This document shows, in pieces, positions 1 through 7,698 of a stretch of 64,000 nucleotides of DNA. The notes beneath the pieces are model-generated. The model saw nothing but the letters and a program-made list of their open reading frames with translations, did not search any database and had not been told where the DNA came from. Made by a program: the position numbers and the translations under genes. Position 1 is the first letter of the stretch. Each line of letters begins with the position of its first letter. The stretch is from Nocardia acididurans (lineage in GTDB: Bacteria; Actinomycetota; Actinomycetes; Mycobacteriales; Mycobacteriaceae), in the NCBI RefSeq assembly GCF_016741815.1, contig NZ_JAERRJ010000008.1:310001-374000 (forward strand), written 5' to 3'.

Positions 1-407
1 GCGACGATGCCGGAGGAGGAGATGAAGGTGACACCGGCCATGGCGATCGCACCGGTGAAACCCCAGCCGAGGAACAGCGCCACCGCGACGCCGGGCGTGG
101 CGTTGAGCACCAGGTCGAGTACGCCCGCCGCCCAGGACTTGCGCATGCCGGTGACCAGTTCGCTGGCGCTGTACTCCAATCCGAGCAGCAACAGCAGCAG
201 CACGACGCCGATCTCACTGGCCAGATGGATGAAATCGTCCGCGTGCCGTAATTCGATGACGCCGCCGGTGCCGAATATCAGACCGCCGACCAGGTAGAGC
301 GGGATGGGGGACATACCGATTCGGGCGGCCAGGCGGCCGAGCAGGCCCAAACCGAAGAACACCGCGCCCAGTTGGATCAATGCGAGCGCGGTTTCCTGCG
401 CAACCAT
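1..407 (-). CDS. CPA2-family cation:proton antiporter, N-terminal part (cut by window edge)
   Basis: Integral membrane exchanger, probably K+ or Na+ against H+. The reading frame starts at the ATG complementary to 405-407 and is open to base 1, giving about 135 residues. They are strongly hydrophobic, with the Gly-rich first helices typical of Kef/CPA2 proteins (FFGLGLLGRLAARIG, then a run of leucines followed by GLEYS). It is the last gene of a minus-strand run after two KhtT-like regulatory subunits; the preceding subunit's stop lies only 4 bases upstream. The family is clear from hydropathy and the regulatory partner; the ion is inferred. The C-terminal half is outside the window. Confidence 0.8.
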   Translation of the reverse strand, partial: MVAQETALALIQLGAVFFGLGLLGRLAARIGMSPIPLYLVGGLIFGTGGVIELRHADDFIHLASEIGVVLLLLLLGLEYSASELVTGMRKSWAAGVLDLVLNATPGVAVALFLGWGFTGAIAMAGVTFISSSGIV

Positions 408-411
408 CTAC

Positions 412-894
412 TCAGCCGTCCGTCAGGATTCTGGCGGCCGCCGATAGGCCCTCCGCGGTGCCGACAACGATCACCACATCGCCTGCGGTGAACAAGAATT
501 CGGGTCCCGGCGACGGCAGCGCCTGGCCGGCGCGCAGCACCGCGACAATGGAAGCCTTGGTGCGGGTGCGCAGCTGGGTCTCGCCCAGCATGCGGCCGTC
601 GTAGGGTGAACCACCGCGAATGGACAGCTGGCGGGTGGTGATGCCGTCCAGTTCCCGGTGCTCCTCCTGCAGTTGGGCCACCAGTTGCGGGGCGCCCAGC
701 AGGTTGGCCAGGGTGGAGGCTTCTTCGGGGGACAACGGAATCTGTTCCGTCGCATCGGGATTGTCGGGTTTGCTGACGATCAGGTCGAGGGTGCCGTCCT
801 TGTGATCGATGACCCCGACGCGGCGATGCGAGCCGGTCGACTCGAATTCCTTGCGTACCCCGATCCCGGGCAGCGGTGTTACTTCTACGTTCAC
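412..894 (-). CDS. Cation:proton antiporter regulatory subunit, KhtT/TrkA-C type (copy 1)
   Basis: Cytosolic regulatory subunit of 160 residues, expected to gate the antiporter encoded immediately downstream. The first half begins NVEVTPLPGIGVRKEF. The second half (about 75-155) is a TrkA_C/RCK_C domain with GSPYDGRMLGE, the segment that binds a small ligand in this family, and FLFTAGDVVIVVGT near the end. GTG start. It is a close paralogue of the next upstream gene, sharing the opening motif and the RCK_C core, which indicates a tandem duplication. The two genes are separated by 25 bases and are probably co-transcribed. Confidence 0.82.
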   Translation of the reverse strand: MNVEVTPLPGIGVRKEFESTGSHRRVGVIDHKDGTLDLIVSKPDNPDATEQIPLSPEEASTLANLLGAPQLVAQLQEEHRELDGITTRQLSIRGGSPYDGRMLGETQLRTRTKASIVAVLRAGQALPSPGPEFLFTAGDVVIVVGTAEGLSAAARILTDG

Positions 895-919
895 AGAACC
901 CGACCCTATCGGGAACGGG

Positions 920-1420
920 TCAGCCGTCCACCAGTATCCCCGCGGCGGCCGCCAGCCCCTCCTCGGTGCCGACCACCACCAGAATGTCGCCCGCGGTCAA
1001 CACGAAGTCGGGTTCCGGCGACGGCACCGGATGTCCGGAGCGCAGTACGGCGACAATGGACGCCTTTGTCCGCGTGCGCATCTGGGAGTCACCGAGGACG
1101 CGGCCGTCGTACGGCGAACCGGGCGGCACCGACATCTGACGGGTGATCACTCCGCCCAGTTCCCGATGTTCCTCGCGCAGCTGAGCGACCAGTTGCGGGG
1201 CGCCCAGCAGGTTCGCCAGCACCGCCGCCTCCGCGCGCGAGAGCAGGATCCGGTCGACGAGATGCGGTTTTCCCGGCTTGGACACGACCAGTTCGATGGT
1301 GCCGTCCCGGTGGTCGATCACCCCGATCCGCCGCTTCGCCCCCTTCAGCGGAAATTCTTTGCGCACACCGATTCCGGGTAGCGGCGTCACCTCTACGTTC
1401 ACACCTTCAACGGTAGCCAT
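920..1420 (-). CDS. Cation:proton antiporter regulatory subunit, KhtT/TrkA-C type (copy 2)
   Basis: 166-residue paralogue of the neighbouring subunit. The start is set at the ATG complementary to 1418-1420, giving MATVEGVNVEVTPLPGIG, because this aligns with the copy downstream; a longer frame runs to 1588 but would cross the divergent promoter region. The RCK_C domain (about 80-160) carries PGSPYDGRVLGDSQMRTRTK. It is the first gene of the minus-strand antiporter operon. A DosR-like box lies 57 bases upstream and is shared with devR on the other strand, so hypoxia or redox control is possible. Two copies may form a hetero-oligomeric gating ring; that is inference. Confidence 0.8.
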   Translation of the reverse strand: MATVEGVNVEVTPLPGIGVRKEFPLKGAKRRIGVIDHRDGTIELVVSKPGKPHLVDRILLSRAEAAVLANLLGAPQLVAQLREEHRELGGVITRQMSVPPGSPYDGRVLGDSQMRTRTKASIVAVLRSGHPVPSPEPDFVLTAGDILVVVGTEEGLAAAAGILVDG

Positions 1421-1476
1421 CTCGGACCCGCCGCAAACCAGGCCGGAGGCGGGCGATCCATCGCCCGAGCGACCGA

Positions 1477-1496
1477 TTAGGGACTTTGGACCATGC
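1477..1496. promoter_or_regulatory. Candidate DosR/DevR-binding box
   Basis: The 20-mer TTAGGGACTTTGGACCATGC keeps the GGGACTT half of the mycobacterial DosR palindrome (TTSGGGACTTWAGTCCCSAA, from established knowledge) and matches about 13 of 20 positions. It lies 62 bases before the devR ATG and 57 bases before the antiporter regulatory subunit, so it could serve both directions. Autoregulation of devR is known in mycobacteria; action on the antiporter operon is inference. Confidence 0.55.
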
Positions 1497-1558
1497 CCGG
1501 AGAGCGGGGTGCGGCGATATGTTGGGTGCACACTCTCCTCGCGGGATCGGATGTGGCC

Positions 1559-2206
1559 ATGATCAATGTGTTTCTCGTCGACGACCATGAGATCGTGCGC
1601 CGCGGGCTGATCGATCTGCTCGAGGGCGATCCGGATCTCACGGTGGTCGGGGAGGCCGCGGACGCCGCGCAGGCACTGGCCCGGATTCCCGCGCTACGGC
1701 CGGACGTGGCGGTGCTGGATGTGCGGCTGCCGGACGGGAACGGCATCGAGCTGTGCCGGGAGCTGCTGTCCCGCCTGGATGATCTGCGCTGTCTGATCCT
1801 GACCTCGTTCACCGACGAGCAGGCCATGCTGGACGCCATCCTGGCCGGGGCCAGCGGGTACGTGGTCAAGGACATCAAGGGGATGGAACTGGCCAAGGCC
1901 ATCAAGGAGGTCGGCGCGGGCCGGTCGCTGCTCGACAATCGGGCGGCGGCGGTGCTCATGCAGCGGTTGCGGCACAGCACCCAGGCCGACGGCCCGCTGA
2001 CCGGGCTGACCGACCAGGAACGCAAACTGCTCGATCTGCTGGGCGACGGGCTCACCAACCGGCAGATCGCCGAGCGAATGTTCCTGGCGGAGAAGACCGT
2101 CAAGAACTATGTGTCGCGGCTGCTGTCGAAACTCGGGATGGAGCGGCGCACCCAGGCCGCCGTGCTCGCCTCGAAACTGCGCACGGGACAGTCCTCGTCG
2201 CGCTAG
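1559..2206 (+). CDS. devR: DosR/DevR-type dormancy response regulator (NarL/LuxR family)
   Basis: 215-residue two-component response regulator. The receiver domain (1-120) has acidic D8-D9, phospho-acceptor D54 in VAVLDVRLPDG, T82 and K104. The LuxR-type HTH (about 147-210) has K179, K182 and N183 in AEKTVKNYV. These are the same positions as the functional residues of M. tuberculosis DosR, and overall wording is near-identical in KDIKGMEL and GAGRSLLDNRAA. The start is the ATG at 1559 (MINVFLVDDHE) rather than the longer frame from 1493, which would run through the DosR-like box. No DosS/DosT sensor kinase lies beside it. It would control hypoxia, nitric oxide and dormancy genes. The neighbouring SulP, GH65 and universal stress genes resemble members or neighbours of the mycobacterial dormancy regulon. 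Confidence 0.9.
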   Translation: MINVFLVDDHEIVRRGLIDLLEGDPDLTVVGEAADAAQALARIPALRPDVAVLDVRLPDGNGIELCRELLSRLDDLRCLILTSFTDEQAMLDAILAGASGYVVKDIKGMELAKAIKEVGAGRSLLDNRAAAVLMQRLRHSTQADGPLTGLTDQERKLLDLLGDGLTNRQIAERMFLAEKTVKNYVSRLLSKLGMERRTQAAVLASKLRTGQSSSR

Positions 2207-2211
2207 CCGGA

Positions 2212-2892
2212 TCAGGCGGCGACCGTACCCGACGCGGCCGCCGGGATGAGCATGACCGGAACCGACGCCGTGGCAAGGGTTTCGCGCACGATCCGGGCGC
2301 GGCCGGGCCGCAGTTCGCGAGACCAGCTCAGCACGATCATATCGGTGCCGTCGGCGGCGACGTCGGCGATGTGTTCGCCGGGGCCGCCGGCGCGCAGGGT
2401 CAGTTCGGGGCAGCGGCCGGGAAAGTACGGGCGGCAGAAGCGGGCCAGGAATCCGCGCTCCCAGCAGGTGCGTTCGTGCGCGGGCTGATCCCAGTGCGCG
2501 GGCACGGTGGTCTCGTCGAAGACGTGCAGCACGATGATCTCCACACCGGCGTCGTCGAACAGGCGCACGGTGCGGGCCACCGCGCGCACGGATTCGTCGG
2601 TGCCCTCCAGGGGCACCAGCACGCGTTCGACCGCGTAGTCGCCGGATTGCTGCCCGGCGCGGTTGTCGGCCGGGACGACGACGAGCGGAACCGTGCAGCG
2701 CCGCAACAACTCCCAGACGCCGTCCGCCGGCTCCACCACGCCTAGGGTGGCTCCCGGTTCGCGCAGGGCGACGAGGAATTCGTCATCGGTCGTCTCCGAC
2801 GGCAGGGCGTACAGCGGGATGCCCAGCACTTTTTCGAAGGCGGCGGCGACAGCGAGGGCATCGTCTGTCGACCGCACCGGAATGTGGTTCAC
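2212..2892 (-). CDS. Universal stress protein family
   Basis: 226 residues. GTG start complementary to 2890-2892, overlapping the TGA of the upstream hydrolase gene, so translation is probably coupled. The C-terminal half (about 85-222) is a UspA fold: VERVLVPLEGTDESVRAVARTVRLF, then IIVLHVFDE, and the closing MIVLSWSRELR and VPVMLIP strands. The N-terminal 80 residues, including VPLVVVPADN, look like a degenerate Usp half. Stress proteins of this family are typical DosR-regulon members in mycobacteria, which fits the convergent devR. Last gene of the SulP-GH65-Usp run; its stop is only 5 bases from the devR stop. Confidence 0.78.
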   Translation of the reverse strand: MNHIPVRSTDDALAVAAAFEKVLGIPLYALPSETTDDEFLVALREPGATLGVVEPADGVWELLRRCTVPLVVVPADNRAGQQSGDYAVERVLVPLEGTDESVRAVARTVRLFDDAGVEIIVLHVFDETTVPAHWDQPAHERTCWERGFLARFCRPYFPGRCPELTLRAGGPGEHIADVAADGTDMIVLSWSRELRPGRARIVRETLATASVPVMLIPAAASGTVAA

Positions 2893-5072
2893 GAGCGTGG
2901 TTCTTTCCTTGCGGGCCACCAGGATTCGCCGCTGACCAGTACCGCCGGGTGGCCTCCGGCGGCCACCTCGATCGGTCCGTCGACGGTGATGCCCACGCCG
3001 GTGTGGGTGAGTTCGAGGCGAACGCGGCGGCCCAGGCAGCGGAAGGCGATGCCCAGATGCGGCCAGCGTCGCGGGAGATGCGGGTGGATGCTCAGCACCC
3101 CGTCGCGAACCCGCACACCCGCGAAACCGAACAGCATCGCCTGCCAGACACCGCCGAGGGTGGCCATGTGCAGGCCGCCCGCGGTGGAGCCGGTGCGGTC
3201 GTCGAGATCCAATCGCAGTGCGGGAACCAGCATGTCGAGCGCCTCGTCGGCGCGCCCCGCCCGCGCCAGCAGCGATGCCATGATGGCGGGCGACAGCGAG
3301 GAGCCATGGGTGGTGCGCGGGGCGTAGAACTCCAGATTGGGGATGAGCGAGCCGGGAGCGACCTCGTCGGGCACCAGGTGGTGCAGCATCAGCACATCGG
3401 GCTGTTTGATGAGCTGGGAGGCGGTGACCCGGTCGCGGCCCAGCAGTACGTCGGCGGCGACGGGTTGGCGAGTGAGCGCGGGCGCGGTGAGCGGTTCCAG
3501 CTCGAAGTATCCGGTGAACTGCTGGTAGCGACCATCGGAATGCAACTGGTCGACGATCCGATGCGACAGCTCCCGCCACTGCTCGAATTCGCGTGCCTCC
3601 GCAGGATTCCGGGGCAGGAGCGCGGCGGCACGGCGGAGATTCCAGCGGGCCATCACATTCGTGTAGGCGTTGTCGTCCACGGTCTCGTGATACTCGTCGG
3701 GCCCGATCACCCGGTCGATATGCGCCCTGCCGGCGGGGTCGACGCGCACCCGGGAGGCCCAGTAACGCGCGGTCTCCACGATCAGATCGCGCGCCGTGGT
3801 CTCCGGGTAGTCGCGACGGCCGGTCCATTCCGCGAAATGATGCACGGCCCAGGCGATATCGGCGGTGATGTGCTCTTCCTCGGTCCCGGTGAGAATGGGA
3901 ACCGGTGTGCCACCGAGGAATCCGGCCCGCGGTGTCACGTCGACGCCCAGCGCCGCCGATTCCCATGGGAACCGGGCTCCGCGACGGCCTTCGGTGCGCG
4001 CGCGTGCCCGCGCGGGGTCGAGCCGGTTCAGGCGGTATCGGATCATGGCCTCGGCGGCATCGGGATCCATGCTCGCCAGTGCGGGCAGCACGTAGATGTC
4101 CGTATCCCAGAACACGTGGCCGAGATACCCGCTCCCGGACACCCCACGCGCGCCCACCGCATTGTCGCCGTGTGCGCCCGCGTTGGTCCACAGCTGGAAT
4201 AGCGCGAACCGAACGGCCAGTTCTTTTTCCGGATCATCGGGCAGGTCGATCCCCACCGTGGCCCACCGCCGCGCCCACGCGCGGCGCTGCTCGGCCAGCA
4301 GACCGTCGATCCCGGTCTCCACCGCACGCCGCAGGTCGCGCAGCACTCCCGCGGCAGCCGGGCGGTCCCCCGGATCGGCCGCGGCCACCGCGATCCGCTC
4401 CACCCGCTGCCCGCGCGACGTGCCGCTCCGCCACTGATCGGCCGCGGCGACAATGGCGCCGCAGGACGATTCGACGCGAAGTACCCGCCGCGCATGCGGT
4501 GAGCCGGACTCCCGTGCCTTCGACATGCCGTGACCCGGCGCCTCCGGGGCCGGTGAATCGATCGGCAGCTCGTGCACTCCGACCTCCGGGTCGACGGGCG
4601 GGTCCTCGAGCGGCCTGCCCGGAGTGAGCTGGGCGGCAGCCGATTCGGTGCGGAGTACGAGCACGCCGGGGCGGTCGGCACAGGCGAAACGCAGGCTCCG
4701 GAAATCGCCGTCGCGGTCCTCCCGGTGCAGGACACCGGAATACAGGTCGAGTCGCCAGGCGGTGGCGGTGGGTGCGGGGTCGACGCCGATTCCGGTCCAG
4801 CGCGGGCCCTCGAGGAGGTGCTGGGCCGGGCCGTCGCCCGCGTAGACGCCCGCGACGAGGATGCCGGGGTGGGTGGCGGGATCGGCTTCCTCTGGCGCGG
4901 CGGGTGTTCCGACTCCCCCGGAGCCCATCGTGAAGACGGCCGCGTCGGCCACACTGTGGCGCAGGTCGTTCTCCCGCACCGACCAGCGCGCCTCGCGACT
5001 CGTTTCGGTGGTGGTCGGCGCGGTGCTCGCCTCGGCGGTTTCGGGGACCGGATCCCCTGCTGGAGCGGCCAC
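2889..5072 (-). CDS. Glycoside hydrolase family 65 protein (disaccharide phosphorylase/hydrolase)
   Basis: 727-residue cytosolic enzyme. GH65 landmarks are HVFWDTDIYVLP at about 319-330 and VIGPDEYHE around residues 455-463, where E460 is the expected general acid, followed by DDNAYTN. These enzymes cleave alpha-glucosides such as trehalose, maltose or kojibiose, often by phosphorolysis; the substrate cannot be told from sequence. GTG start at 5072 gives a Pro/Thr/Glu-rich, probably disordered first 30 residues, so a later start is possible. It lies 39 bases after the SulP gene and overlaps the stress-protein gene by 4 bases. A GH65 domain also occurs in a DosR-linked mycobacterial protein, which makes a dormancy role in trehalose or glucan turnover plausible. 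Confidence 0.82.
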   Translation of the reverse strand: MAAPAGDPVPETAEASTAPTTTETSREARWSVRENDLRHSVADAAVFTMGSGGVGTPAAPEEADPATHPGILVAGVYAGDGPAQHLLEGPRWTGIGVDPAPTATAWRLDLYSGVLHREDRDGDFRSLRFACADRPGVLVLRTESAAAQLTPGRPLEDPPVDPEVGVHELPIDSPAPEAPGHGMSKARESGSPHARRVLRVESSCGAIVAAADQWRSGTSRGQRVERIAVAAADPGDRPAAAGVLRDLRRAVETGIDGLLAEQRRAWARRWATVGIDLPDDPEKELAVRFALFQLWTNAGAHGDNAVGARGVSGSGYLGHVFWDTDIYVLPALASMDPDAAEAMIRYRLNRLDPARARARTEGRRGARFPWESAALGVDVTPRAGFLGGTPVPILTGTEEEHITADIAWAVHHFAEWTGRRDYPETTARDLIVETARYWASRVRVDPAGRAHIDRVIGPDEYHETVDDNAYTNVMARWNLRRAAALLPRNPAEAREFEQWRELSHRIVDQLHSDGRYQQFTGYFELEPLTAPALTRQPVAADVLLGRDRVTASQLIKQPDVLMLHHLVPDEVAPGSLIPNLEFYAPRTTHGSSLSPAIMASLLARAGRADEALDMLVPALRLDLDDRTGSTAGGLHMATLGGVWQAMLFGFAGVRVRDGVLSIHPHLPRRWPHLGIAFRCLGRRVRLELTHTGVGITVDGPIEVAAGGHPAVLVSGESWWPARKEPRS

Positions 5073-5111
5073 ACCTCGATTATCCCGGATATCGGTGCTG
5101 GTCGCGAGGAT

Positions 5112-6830
5112 TCAGTACTGCGGACGATCATCCGGTACGTCCGCGCCGGTCTCGCCTTCGAAGGCGGCGAGGGCGGTGGGCAGGGTCGGGTAGAGGCGGT
5201 GCTCGCCGATCTGCTCGGTCAGGCCGAAGGCGTCCAGGGCTTCGCGCAGATCCTGTTTGACCCGCGCCATGGCGAAAACCACTCCGCGTGACTCCATTTC
5301 AGCGCGCAGCTGGGCGACGGCATCCAGAGCGGTGAGGTCCACTTCGACATTCGCCTCGGCATTGAGGACGAACCATCGCACGGGAGCTCCGTCGTCCGAC
5401 TGCTCGACCGACAGGAGCGCGCGTCGACGGAAATCTTCCGCGTTGGCGAAGCAGAGCGGAGCGTCGTAACGGTAGATCACCAGTCCGGGAACGAGTTTCG
5501 CGTTCGGGTAGTCGTCTACATCATGCATACCCGCCAGTCCGGGAACAAACCCCTGGATGGCGTCGTGGGCGCGGGCGACCCGGCGCAGCAGGTCCAGGAT
5601 CGACAATCCGATGGCGATGAGCACGCCGTTGAGCACACCGAAGGCGAGGACGGCGACGGTGGTGCTCAGGGCCAGCACGAGCTCACTGCGCCGGAATCGC
5701 GCGATGCGGCGGAACTCCTTGACGTCGATCAACCGCAGGGCGGCGTAGACCACCAGCGCACCCAGCGCGGCGGTCGGAAAAGCCGCGAGGATCCCGCGCG
5801 CGCCGAACAGCACGATCAGCACCGCGACCAGCGTGACCACCGAATACAGCTGGGTGCGCGCACCCGACACATCGGCGATGGTGGTGCGGCTGCCGCTGCA
5901 GCTCACCGGAAAGCCGTGCGACACACCGGCGGCCAGATTGGTCGCGCCCAGCGCCCCGAGTTCGCGATTGGCGTCGACCTGGGTGCCGTGCCGGGTGGCG
6001 AATGCGCGTCCGGTGAGGGCGTTGTCGGAGAAGGCCACCAGCGCGATGCCGACGGCGGGCAGCAGCAACCGCACCAGATCCTCGCCCGCCACCGAACTGA
6101 TACCGGGCACCGGCAGCCCCGACGGGATGGTGCCGACGACGTGAATTCCGTACTGCTGCAGCGAGAACACCGAGACGGCCAGGGTGGCGGCCAGCACCGC
6201 CGGCAGTGTCGCGGGCAATTTCGGCACCAGCCAGGCGAGCAGGAGCAGCCCGAGGAGCGTCACCGCCGCGAGCACGGTGGTGGGCCAGTGCCATTCGTCG
6301 ATCCGGTCCGCGAAGGAGCGCAGCTGGCTGGGGATGGTCTCGCCGTCCACGGGCACACCGGTGAGTTTGCCCAGCTGGCTGGCGATCATGATCCCGGCGG
6401 TTCCGGCCAGATAGCCCACCAGCACCGGCTTCGACAGCAGATCGGCGAGCACCCCGAGCCGCGCCACCGCCGCGAGCACGCAGATCACGCCGACCAGCAG
6501 GGCGAGGACGGCGGCCAGCGCCGCGTACCGACCGGGATCACCGGCCGCCAGCGGGGCCAGCGCGACCGCGGTCATGAGCGCCGTCGTCGATTCCGGCCCC
6601 ACCGACAACTGCCGCGAGGTGCCGAGGAAGACGTAGACGGCCAGCGGCCCGAGCACCGCCCACAAACCGACCACAGGGGGCAGCCCGGCCACGGTCGCAT
6701 AGGCCATGACCTGCGGAATCAGATAGGCGGCGACGGTGATTCCGGCGAGTGCGTCCGAGCGCAGCCAATCCGGCCGGTAGCCGCGGAACTGCGCGAGCCC
6801 CGGAAGCAGGCGCACCGCACGGGTTCTCAT
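5112..6830 (-). CDS. SulP-family anion transporter with STAS domain
   Basis: 572-residue inner-membrane anion transporter, sulfate-permease or bicarbonate-transporter class. The transmembrane part (about 20-415) contains the family signature VAAYLIPQVMAYATVAGLPPV and SVGPESTTALM; the cytosolic STAS domain follows (about 440-560: VRWFVLNAEANVEVDLTALDA). Length is normal for the family. It resembles the mycobacterial Rv1739c type. First gene of a minus-strand run with GH65 and universal stress protein. The substrate (sulfate, bicarbonate or another anion) is not decided by the sequence, although two organosulfur uptake systems occur elsewhere in the window. Confidence 0.88.
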   Translation of the reverse strand: MRTRAVRLLPGLAQFRGYRPDWLRSDALAGITVAAYLIPQVMAYATVAGLPPVVGLWAVLGPLAVYVFLGTSRQLSVGPESTTALMTAVALAPLAAGDPGRYAALAAVLALLVGVICVLAAVARLGVLADLLSKPVLVGYLAGTAGIMIASQLGKLTGVPVDGETIPSQLRSFADRIDEWHWPTTVLAAVTLLGLLLLAWLVPKLPATLPAVLAATLAVSVFSLQQYGIHVVGTIPSGLPVPGISSVAGEDLVRLLLPAVGIALVAFSDNALTGRAFATRHGTQVDANRELGALGATNLAAGVSHGFPVSCSGSRTTIADVSGARTQLYSVVTLVAVLIVLFGARGILAAFPTAALGALVVYAALRLIDVKEFRRIARFRRSELVLALSTTVAVLAFGVLNGVLIAIGLSILDLLRRVARAHDAIQGFVPGLAGMHDVDDYPNAKLVPGLVIYRYDAPLCFANAEDFRRRALLSVEQSDDGAPVRWFVLNAEANVEVDLTALDAVAQLRAEMESRGVVFAMARVKQDLREALDAFGLTEQIGEHRLYPTLPTALAAFEGETGADVPDDRPQY

Positions 6831-6899
6831 CGGATCACGCTACCGCGTAGCCACACCCGGCATCGGCTCCGCGCCGACGCCCGTCACCCGCCGCCGGGG

Positions 6900-6992
6900 T
6901 CAGGGCCGTAACGACATGGGCGGCAACACACCCCATCTGCTCATGTACATCAGGATCACGGTCATCGCCCGTGCTGCGACATCCCACCCCAT
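6900..6992 (-). CDS. Candidate 30-residue small protein
   Basis: Short frame MGWDVAARAMTVILMYMSRW ending PPMSLRP. A strong Shine-Dalgarno GGAGGAG (complement of 7002-7008) sits 9 bases before the ATG complementary to 6990-6992. An upstream in-frame ATG at 7001 touches the ribosome site and is unlikely to be used. The middle is hydrophobic with several Met and Trp residues, compatible with a tiny membrane-associated peptide. It lies alone between the SulP gene and the SRPBCC gene. No family is recognised. Support is the ribosome site and the small size only. Confidence 0.4.
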   Translation of the reverse strand: MGWDVAARAMTVILMYMSRWGVLPPMSLRP

Positions 6993-7093
6993 GGCCACCA
7001 TCTCCTCCGGGCCGCGTGTAGAGATTCGAGCCGTCCGCTGGGGTACGGACCGGCTCACGTCAACCGATCGCGTCACATACCGTCTCTGCGGGA

Positions 7094-7105
7094 TGGGGTA
7101 CCCCA
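7094..7105. repeat. Perfect 12-bp palindrome in the 6831-7230 gap
   Basis: TGGGGTACCCCA is a perfect palindrome, 126 bases before the SRPBCC start and about 85 bases before the putative Shine-Dalgarno of the small ORF. It could be an operator, but no known regulator is recognised. Apart from the small ORF at 6900-6992 nothing else was identified in this 400-base gap. Confidence 0.35.
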
Positions 7106-7230
7106 CGGTACGCCGGGCCAACCGACCAGAACGTATGAACGGGAATCCCGCCACCGATCGGTGACAATCAGTACTATGGACTGTAGTAGAGCGGCACGAC
7201 CAGCCGGTTCGCCGCTCGGAGGGGACAATC

Positions 7231-7677
7231 ATGCAGACCATCACCGTCGAACGCGTCATCGCCGCCCCGCCCGCCGCCGTCTTCGACTGGCTGGCGAACG
7301 CGCAGAACTATCCGCGCTCCCGGGTCGTGCTGCGAAACCGCCTGGCGCGCAAGGGCACCGACGCACCGTACGGCCGCGACGCGGTACGGGTCCTGACCTG
7401 GGTGATCGGCTGGTTCCGCGAACGCATCACCAGCTACAACCCACCGCACGATTTCGGCTACCTGGTCGAACGCAGCTTCCCGCCGTCCCGGCACGAGGGC
7501 GGCGCGCTCACCTTCACCGAGGTCGACGGCGGCACCCGCGTGACCTGGACGACCACCGGGCAGATCGCCGCGCCGTTCGCCGCCGACACGCTCACCAGGC
7601 TGCTCATGAAACCGGTGGTCACCTTCGCGTTCGGCGGTGTGCTCGCGGCCGCGGACCGTGAACTATCGAATCGTTAG
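7231..7677 (+). CDS. SRPBCC (START/polyketide-cyclase-like) family protein
   Basis: 148 residues. It opens with the typical first strand and helix of the SRPBCC fold (TITVERVIAAPPAAVFDWLANAQNYP) and ends with the long C-terminal helix (TLTRLLMKPVVTFAFGGVLAAAD). The fold binds a hydrophobic ligand in a deep cavity; the ligand is unknown. Ribosome site GGAGGG lies 8 bases before the ATG. Single gene between a 400-base gap and a secreted-protein gene. Confidence 0.75.
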   Translation: MQTITVERVIAAPPAAVFDWLANAQNYPRSRVVLRNRLARKGTDAPYGRDAVRVLTWVIGWFRERITSYNPPHDFGYLVERSFPPSRHEGGALTFTEVDGGTRVTWTTTGQIAAPFAADTLTRLLMKPVVTFAFGGVLAAADRELSNR

Positions 7678-7698
7678 TGCATCCTCTACCGTGTGCTC

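Noticed and set aside
2212..4191. 659-residue frame containing the stress protein
   Set aside because: The upstream part is a shadow of GH65 in another frame; the GTG overlapping the GH65 stop is the sensible start.
5523..6911. 462-residue plus-strand frame opposite the SulP gene
   Set aside because: Very rich in Gly, Gln, His and Arg with no domain; the SulP protein on the opposite strand is a clear full-length family member.
6831..7230. DosR box upstream of the SulP operon
   Set aside because: GGGGTACGGACC and TGGGGTACCCCA were examined but neither retains the GGGACTT core.
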